A stretch of 11,309 nucleotides of DNA. It comes from CAZGTQ01 sp964528575. Lineage in GTDB: Bacteria > Planctomycetota > UBA1135 > GCA-002686595. The position numbers and the translations under genes are program-made. Location of the stretch: assembly GCA_964528575.1 (NCBI GenBank), contig CAZGTQ010000415.1:1-11309 (forward strand). Reading direction: 5' to 3'. The notes under the pieces were generated by a model. That model made no database searches. It had not been told where the DNA came from and worked only from the letters and a program-made list of their open reading frames with translations. Position 1 is the stretch's first letter. Each line of letters begins with the position of its first letter. Positions 6,459-11,309 of the stretch are shown in pieces.

Positions 6459-7307
6459 TCAGGCCGGCACGAGGATGCCGGCGGGGACGAGACGCTCGCG
6501 GCAGTGCTCGTCGAGCGTGCCGCGGGCCACGAGCGAGAGGAAATTGCCGCCGGCGCGGCGGCACTCGGACTGGAGCGCGTCGCACAGGCGCCGCAGGCGC
6601 GCGCGGTAGCGCTCGACGACGTGGCGGTCGAGCACCAGGTCCACCGTCGCGGCGGTCTCCGCGTCGGTCAGCTTGTACGCGGCGCCCTCGGGCGGCTCCG
6701 CGTCCTCGCGGCCGAGGATCTGCAGGCACGTGAAAGCGCCGGCGCGCGCGGCGAACGTGCGCACGAGACGGCGCGAGTCGTGCGGCGAGAGGAAGTCGCT
6801 CACGAGCACGCGCACCGCGCCGGGGCGCAACAGCGGCGCCGCCTCGTCGAGCGACGGCGCGAGGGCGCGCGCGCCCGAGAGCGCGACGCCCTCCTCGGCG
6901 AAGCGCTCGAGCTCGATCGGGCTGGCTGCGTCGCCGAGCGCGAAGACGCGCACCGAGAGTCCCGCTTCGCGGCCCGCGAGGGCGACGAGCGCGGCGAGGT
7001 CGACCGCCAGGCGCGCCTTGTCGTCGTCGAGCGCCATCGAGCGCGAGTCGTCGACGAGCACGTCGAGCCGCGGGACGATCTCTTCGCGGTACTGGCGCAC
7101 GAGGAGTTGGTCGGTGCGCGCGTACGCGCGCCAGTCGAGGTGGCGCAGGTCGTCGCCGGGGACGTAGTTGCGGCGGTCCTGGAACTCGAGCGAGGAGCCC
7201 GTGCCGCGGCCGAGCAGCTCGCCGGCGAGGCCGCGCACCGGCCGGTCCGGCAGCGCGGGCCGGTAGAGCGACGCGAGGCGGCGGACGTCAGGACTCGGCG
7301 ACGGCAT
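6459..7307 (-). CDS. DUF58-family protein with VWA-like fold
   Basis: This encodes 282 residues from the ATG at 7307-7305. The DUF58 signature is clear at about residues 41-77: F42, R45-R46-x-Y48-x-P50-G51-D52-D53, R55, D58-W59, Y62-A63-R64, then EE (75-76). A MIDAS-like D86-x-S88-x-S90-M follows, with a later VLVSDF strand (168-172). There is no TM segment, so the protein is predicted to be cytoplasmic. The length matches the short DUF58 form. The family is typically encoded beside MoxR AAA+ ATPases and BatA-like VWA proteins. It is proposed to act as a metal-dependent scaffold or client-binding factor, but no activity is firmly assigned. The start lies 20 nt inside the end of the permease gene, so this is the last gene of the ABC operon. 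An upstream in-frame ATG at 7376 would add 23 Arg/Pro-rich residues and overlap the permease by almost 90 nt, so it was not chosen. The gene runs head-on towards the VWA pair. Confidence 0.9.
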   Translation of the reverse strand: MPSPSPDVRRLASLYRPALPDRPVRGLAGELLGRGTGSSLEFQDRRNYVPGDDLRHLDWRAYARTDQLLVRQYREEIVPRLDVLVDDSRSMALDDDKARLAVDLAALVALAGREAGLSVRVFALGDAASPIELERFAEEGVALSGARALAPSLDEAAPLLRPGAVRVLVSDFLSPHDSRRLVRTFAARAGAFTCLQILGREDAEPPEGAAYKLTDAETAATVDLVLDRHVVERYRARLRRLCDALQSECRRAGGNFLSLVARGTLDEHCRERLVPAGILVPA

Positions 7308-8862
7308 CGGCGGCTGCGTCCTGGGGCGCGCTCCGCGCCCGCGCGAGCATTTCGCGCCGGCGCGCGCTCGCGGCAAGCACCTCGTTCACGCCGCGCACCA
7401 TGCGCGGCAGGTTCAGGATGAGCGTGCCGACGCCGAGCGCGACGAGCAGATCGAGGACCGTTCCCTCCTCGTGCGACACGCCGCCGTTCCACACGCGGTT
7501 CATCAGCCAGAGCGGCTGGCCGGGGTGCTTCAGCGCCATCAGGTCGCGGTCGCCGACGAAGAACCCGAGGATCGTCGGCAGGAACGCGGCGACGAGCACG
7601 AGGAGCGGGATCGCGGCGCGCACGAGCACGACGCCGCGCGGATCGGACGTCGCGCGCGAGAGGGCGCCGGACGGCAGGCCGAGGTAGACGAGCGTGTAGA
7701 GGAACGCGATGACGAGGGCGATCCCGCCTTCGTCGCTCAGGGAGCCGCCGACCGGCGGGCCGAGCGCGAAGAAGACGGGCGCGGCGACGAGGCCGACGAG
7801 CCCGGTGAGCAGGAGCAGGATCATCCCGCGGCCGCCGCCGGGCAAGAACGGCGTCACGAGCAGCGCGACGAGCGGGTTCGCCGGCACGTGGTTCGTGATG
7901 CGGCGCCCGAGCGTCTCGCGCTCGGTGACGAAGAACAGCATCGCCGCGACCGAGACGAACAGGAGCGTGGCGATCCCGACGGTGATGATCTCCGGGTCGA
8001 CCTGGACCTCGTAGAAGAACCAGAGCCAGGCGAGGGCCGCGGCGAACACCGCGACGAAGATCGCGCGCAGCGGCGACGAGCGGTTCTCCTCGTCGTGCGC
8101 GAGGCGCGAGCAGGCGACGGCGAGCCCGAGCGCGCCGATCGCCGCGACGCTGCCGAGCACGCCGAGCATGCCGACCCAGAAGTCGGGGCTCTGGAGCTGC
8201 GTCGGGTCCTCCACCGTGAAGGCGGCGGTCGCGAGGCTCATCGCGAACCCGAAGACGAGGATGCCGCCGAGCGCGACCAGCAGCAGGACGCGCGCGAAAC
8301 GCACGCGCGTCAGGCTCGACAGGCACAGCGCGATCGACGACAGGGCCAGGCTCCCGACGAACGCCACGAGCAGGACGACGCCGACCGCGAGCAGGTCGAC
8401 TCCTTGCATCAGGAACGCGAACACGAGGAACGGGCCGAACGCCGAGAAGTACAGCACGGTCTGGATCGCCGCCGAGAGCAGCTTCCCGAGCACGATCTGC
8501 AGCGGCCGCAGGTTCGAGATCACGAGCAGGTCGTACGTGTTCTCCTCCCACTCGGCGCCCATCGCCAGGAACGCGCTGAACGGCACGAGCCCGATGACCG
8601 CGCCGGAGAGGCACGCGAAGATCGCGACGAAGAACGCCTGGCCCATGCCTTCGCCGTTGCCGAACGATTCGACGTGCGCCGTGAGGATCACGGTCACGCC
8701 CACGACGGTCGCCGCGACGAGCGTGAGCCAGAACCCGATCATGAAGTGCTTGCCGCGCAGCGCCTGCCGCACCTCCTTGACCACGATCGGGTTGACCCAG
8801 CCGTCGAGCCGCTCGGCCCACCGCTCGCGCGCCGTCGGCGCCGCCGCTGCTTCTGCCGTCAC
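7288..8862 (-). CDS. ABC-2 type exporter permease, about 12 TM helices
   Basis: This encodes 524 residues from a GTG start that overlaps the ATPase stop as GTGA (8859-8862). A cytoplasmic N-terminus with WVNPIVVKEVRQALRGK (22-38) precedes the first helix; this is a typical ABC-2 permease entry segment. The coupling-helix-like block EWEENTYDLLVISNLRP and LGKLLS (104-130) matches the family pattern of E-x-x-T-x-D-L-L followed by GK. About twelve hydrophobic segments are visible: near 40-61, 76-101, 131-151, 157-181, 191-211, 228-251, 266-283, 293-312, 345-367, 379-397, 411-435 and 466-485. This is twice the usual six-helix ABC-2 subunit, so it may be a fused or duplicated permease that works alone with an ATPase dimer. 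The C-terminal tail is charged and cytoplasmic. The substrate is unknown. The neighbouring ATPase and auxiliary membrane protein make a complete export cassette likely. Confidence 0.85.
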   Translation of the reverse strand: MTAEAAAAPTARERWAERLDGWVNPIVVKEVRQALRGKHFMIGFWLTLVAATVVGVTVILTAHVESFGNGEGMGQAFFVAIFACLSGAVIGLVPFSAFLAMGAEWEENTYDLLVISNLRPLQIVLGKLLSAAIQTVLYFSAFGPFLVFAFLMQGVDLLAVGVVLLVAFVGSLALSSIALCLSSLTRVRFARVLLLVALGGILVFGFAMSLATAAFTVEDPTQLQSPDFWVGMLGVLGSVAAIGALGLAVACSRLAHDEENRSSPLRAIFVAVFAAALAWLWFFYEVQVDPEIITVGIATLLFVSVAAMLFFVTERETLGRRITNHVPANPLVALLVTPFLPGGGRGMILLLLTGLVGLVAAPVFFALGPPVGGSLSDEGGIALVIAFLYTLVYLGLPSGALSRATSDPRGVVLVRAAIPLLVLVAAFLPTILGFFVGDRDLMALKHPGQPLWLMNRVWNGGVSHEEGTVLDLLVALGVGTLILNLPRMVRGVNEVLAASARRREMLARARSAPQDAAADAVAES

Positions 8863-9794
8863 TGGACCTGCCCTTCGGTGAGGCTCAAGAAGACGTCCTC
8901 GAGGTCGACCTCCTTCGAGGCGAACTCGACCGGCTTCAGCTCGGCGCGCACGAGCGCGGCGAGCAGGTCCGCCGACTCCTCGCGCGTGCCCTCGTAGTCG
9001 ACCTCGAGCCCCGCGCGCGCCGGACGCACCGCCTGGACGCGCGGCTGCTCGAGCAGGAACCGCTCGAGACGCTCGTCGTCGACGAGCGCCTGCACGTGGA
9101 TCTGCGTCTGCGCCGCCATCGCGCGCACGATGTCCGCGACCGTGCCGGTCGCCTTGATCGTCCCGCGCTCGATCACCGCCACCGTGTGGCACATCTCGCC
9201 GAGCTCCGCGAGGATGTGCGACGAGATCAGGACCGCCTTGCCCATCGCCGCGAGCGCCTTGACGAGCTCGCGCAGCTCGACGCGCGCGCGCGGGTCGAGC
9301 CCCGCCGCCGGCTCGTCGAGGATCAGGAGCGCCGGATCGTGCAGCAGCGTCTTCGCCAGGCACAGCCGCTGCTTCATGCCCTTGGAGAGCGCGGTCGTTT
9401 CCTTCCCCGCGAGCGGCCCGAGCGCGGTGAAGTCCATGACGCTCTCGATCGTGCGCCGGCGCTGGCGACCGCGCAGCCCGTACGCGCGCGCGAAGAAGTC
9501 GAGATAGTCGCCGACCGTCGTCGCGGAGTACGCGCCGTAGGAATCCGGCATGAAGCCCAGGCGCTTGCGCACCGCGCGCGGCTCCTCGAGCACGGAGTTC
9601 CCGTCGACGAACACGTCGCCCGCGTCCGGCAGGTCGAGCGTCGCGCAGATGCGCATCGTCGTCGTCTTGCCGGCGCCGTTGGGCCCGATGAAGCCGCAGA
9701 TCTGGCCCGGCTCGACGCGGAACGAGACCTCGTCCGCGGCGACGAGCGAGCCGTAGCGGCGCGTGACGCCGCGCACGTCGAGCGCCGCGGTCAC
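8859..9794 (-). CDS. ABC-2 type exporter ATP-binding protein
   Basis: This encodes 311 residues. All core ABC motifs are present: Walker A GPNGAGKT (37-44), signature LSKGM (136-140), Walker B LLILDE with D160 and probable catalytic E161, the D-loop (AGLDP), and H193 in the H-loop (SSH). The Q-loop glutamine is replaced: the segment reads GFMPDSYGAYS with D84 at the usual Gln position. As far as I recall, this variant occurs in a subgroup of ABC-2 exporters. Residues 225-311 form a C-terminal extension common in multidrug, Gld-like and similar exporter ATPases. The protein powers the permease encoded immediately downstream by ATP hydrolysis at the cytoplasmic membrane face. The GTG at 9794 is preferred because it overlaps the upstream stop as GTGA, exactly as at the next junction. 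A GTG two codons upstream (9800) is an alternative. Substrate unknown. Confidence 0.93.
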   Translation of the reverse strand: MTAALDVRGVTRRYGSLVAADEVSFRVEPGQICGFIGPNGAGKTTTMRICATLDLPDAGDVFVDGNSVLEEPRAVRKRLGFMPDSYGAYSATTVGDYLDFFARAYGLRGRQRRRTIESVMDFTALGPLAGKETTALSKGMKQRLCLAKTLLHDPALLILDEPAAGLDPRARVELRELVKALAAMGKAVLISSHILAELGEMCHTVAVIERGTIKATGTVADIVRAMAAQTQIHVQALVDDERLERFLLEQPRVQAVRPARAGLEVDYEGTREESADLLAALVRAELKPVEFASKEVDLEDVFLSLTEGQVQ

Positions 9795-11308
9795 CGCCAC
9801 GCCTCCGCGCTCGCGTCGAGGATGCCGACGACGCGGTGCGCGCCGAGGTGCTCGCTGAGGTCGAGCCCGCAGTCGTCCTGGAACGGGCTGCGCGCGCCGG
9901 GGGCGATCGTCGCCTCGTAGCTCCCCAGCCACAGCGGCGCCTGCGTGCGGCTCATCGCCTCGCCCTTCTCGATCGGAACCGCGAGCGCGCGCTCGCCCGG
10001 CGCGAGCGGCGCCTCGGTCGCCCAAGAGCGCCCGTCGGGATCGAGCAGGACGAGCTGATCCACCGTCGCGTCGAGCCCGTTCTCGACGCTCAGCGCTTCG
10101 CCCTCGCGCGCGACGACGAGGCGCAGGCGCGACGCGCTCTCCGAGATCAGCACCTGCTGCGTCGGACGGCGCGCCGGCAGGAAGTCGCCCGTGAGCTGCT
10201 GCGAGCCGCCGCCGACGGCGACGCGGTAGGCGCGGCGCGGCGCGTTCCAGCGCTGCTCGCTCTCGACCCACGGCAGGATCGCCGTGCCCGCGGCGGGGCG
10301 CATGCCGCCGCCGGGCGAGAGCCCGACGTAGATCTCGCGGACGTCGACGGTCGCCGCGCGGCGCGCGCGCTGGTCGAGCAGCGTCAGCGTCTTCGACGCG
10401 GTCTTGGTGTCGATGCCCTGCCAGAAGATGCCGTAGAGCAGGAGCAACGCGGTCGCCACGAGCGCGATCCCGGGGATCGTCGCGAGCAGCAGCACCGGCC
10501 GGTTGAGGCGCTTGACGACGACGAAGTTGATCGGACCGATCACGAGGGCGAACACGACGAGCAGCAGCGTGAACGTGCGGTACGGCAGGTCGCCGATCCC
10601 TTCCAGCCGCGCTTCCATGCCGCGCACGCGCGACTCGCCCGGCCGCGGGACGTACGAGCGCGACTGCTCGAGCACGTACTGGAGCGCCGCGTGGTGCCGC
10701 GCGGCGGGGAACGCGTCGGCCGTCGCGAGGATCGCGAGGAGGCCCAGACCGACCCGCTGGACCGCGTCGCCGGCGCCCTGGAGCTCGAAGCGCTCCTCGA
10801 GCCAGGGCGCGAGCCGCTCGTCGGCCTCGGCGAGCTCGCGCGCGCGCGGCCCGACGAGCACGAGCGTGCCCCCCGTGCGCACCCACGCGACGAGCGTCTC
10901 GAGCGCGCGCGGATCCGGCATCCCGCCGCTCGTGTCGAGCACGACGGCGTCGAGGCTCGTGTACGCGTCGAAGCGCGAGGGCATGTCCTCGAACACCGCT
11001 GTCGCGAGCGCGATGTTCGGGCTCCCGCCCGAGGAGCCGGCCGGCGTGGGTGCGGGCACCCCCATCGGGAACACTCGGATCGCGGCGCTGCCGTCGTCGC
11101 CGAGCCGCTCGTACGCGAGCTCGTCGCTCCAGCGCTCCGCGTCGCCCGCCCGCGCCGCGCGGCTCGCCAGGTACAGCACGGGATGGACGCGCACGTCGCT
11201 GGACGCGCCGCCGAAGCCGGAGAGCGACGTCGAGCGGTCGTTGCCGAGCACGGTGAGGTAGTACTGCGCCGGCACCATGTCGGAGTTCCACGCGGGCGCG
11301 AGCAACTC
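9791..11308 (-). CDS. Membrane protein with large extracytoplasmic regions, ABC-exporter auxiliary (5' end missing)
   Basis: The reading frame is open to the right edge, so the true start is outside; 505 codons are visible. Residue numbers here count from the TTG codon at 11305, which could be mistaken for a start. An N-terminal portion contains a Rossmann-like segment at about 119-152, reading LDAVVLDTSGGM, then LETLVAWVRTGGTLVLVG. This resembles the glutamine-amidotransferase-like or auxiliary domains of Gld-type exporters, but without a nucleophile cysteine. Two TM helices follow (about 244-263, including GPINFVVVKRLNRP just after, and 270-293). A beta-rich C-terminal domain (about 315-504) comes next. 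The likely topology places both large domains outside the cytoplasm, joined by a short cytoplasmic turn with KRLNR. Its stop overlaps the ATPase start by 4 nt, so it is an operon partner and probably an accessory subunit that contacts the exporter or its substrate in the periplasm. No precise family name can be given from sequence alone. Confidence 0.75.
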   Translation of the reverse strand, partial: ELLAPAWNSDMVPAQYYLTVLGNDRSTSLSGFGGASSDVRVHPVLYLASRAARAGDAERWSDELAYERLGDDGSAAIRVFPMGVPAPTPAGSSGGSPNIALATAVFEDMPSRFDAYTSLDAVVLDTSGGMPDPRALETLVAWVRTGGTLVLVGPRARELAEADERLAPWLEERFELQGAGDAVQRVGLGLLAILATADAFPAARHHAALQYVLEQSRSYVPRPGESRVRGMEARLEGIGDLPYRTFTLLLVVFALVIGPINFVVVKRLNRPVLLLATIPGIALVATALLLLYGIFWQGIDTKTASKTLTLLDQRARRAATVDVREIYVGLSPGGGMRPAAGTAILPWVESEQRWNAPRRAYRVAVGGGSQQLTGDFLPARRPTQQVLISESASRLRLVVAREGEALSVENGLDATVDQLVLLDPDGRSWATEAPLAPGERALAVPIEKGEAMSRTQAPLWLGSYEATIAPGARSPFQDDCGLDLSEHLGAHRVVGILDASAEAWR

Positions 11309-11309
11309 G

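Noticed and set aside
6441..6467. Short inverted repeat GCCTG...CAGGC near the DUF58 stop
   Set aside because: The stem is only 5-6 bp with a long loop and no T-tract; it is weaker than the hairpin at 6394-6418.
1673..6733. A 1686-codon open frame on the plus strand spanning two genes and the convergent junction
   Set aside because: It is an Arg/Ala/Pro-rich shadow frame that crosses gene boundaries, while the in-register frames encode clear VWA and DUF58 domains.
7305..7376. Longer DUF58 start at the upstream ATG (7376)
   Set aside because: The added 23 residues are Arg/Pro-rich and unlike the family, and the overlap with the permease would be nearly 90 nt; the ATG at 7307 gives a normal N-terminus.
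6800..8821. A 673-codon minus-strand frame overlapping the permease and DUF58 genes
   Set aside because: The permease frame has regular TM helices and the DUF58 frame has its family signature; this one is an out-of-frame reading of both.

Overview
The window is very GC-rich and almost entirely coding, with strong G/C preference at third codon positions, GTG and TTG starts, overlapping genes and few Shine-Dalgarno-like sites. The protein set suggests a member of the Planctomycetota: a secreted beta-rich protein of the kind abundant in marine planctomycetes, BatA-like and double-VWA/glutamine-amidotransferase-like membrane proteins, a DUF58 protein and an ABC-2 type exporter. This placement rests on protein resemblance only, because no rRNA or other marker gene is present.

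Layout. (1) Positions 2-238, plus strand: the 3' end of a gene whose product resembles the C-terminus of penicillin-acylase-type Ntn hydrolases. (2) 384-1589, plus: a secreted 401-residue protein with a clear signal peptide, standing alone. (3) 1710-6398, plus: a two-gene operon with a 3-nt gap. The first gene encodes a BatA-like VWA membrane protein (TTG start). The second encodes a 949-residue membrane protein with two VWA domains flanking a cysteine-free glutamine-amidotransferase-like domain. (4) 6399-6458: a 60-nt convergent junction holding a GC-rich hairpin and part of a 13-bp triplicate repeat. (5) 11308-6459, minus: a four-gene operon, read right to left. It encodes a two-TM membrane protein with an extracytoplasmic domain (5' end outside the window), an ABC ATPase, a roughly 12-TM ABC permease and a DUF58 protein. 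Its junctions overlap by 4, 4 and 20 nt, which strongly implies co-transcription and translational coupling.

How the genes may work together. DUF58, BatA-like and VWA/GATase-like proteins normally occur together, usually beside a MoxR AAA+ ATPase. Here the DUF58 gene is instead the last gene of the ABC exporter operon and points head-on at the VWA pair. No MoxR gene is visible; it may lie beyond position 11309. A reasonable reading is one membrane-associated system split over two converging operons: an ABC-2 exporter with an auxiliary protein, plus metal-binding VWA/DUF58 proteins that could assemble or regulate an envelope complex. Its substrate and physiological role cannot be read from the sequence.

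There are no tRNAs, rRNAs, CRISPR arrays, insertion sequences or integrase genes. No gene-free stretch exceeds 300 nt; the two largest gaps (239-383 and 1590-1709) each hold a tentative promoter element.
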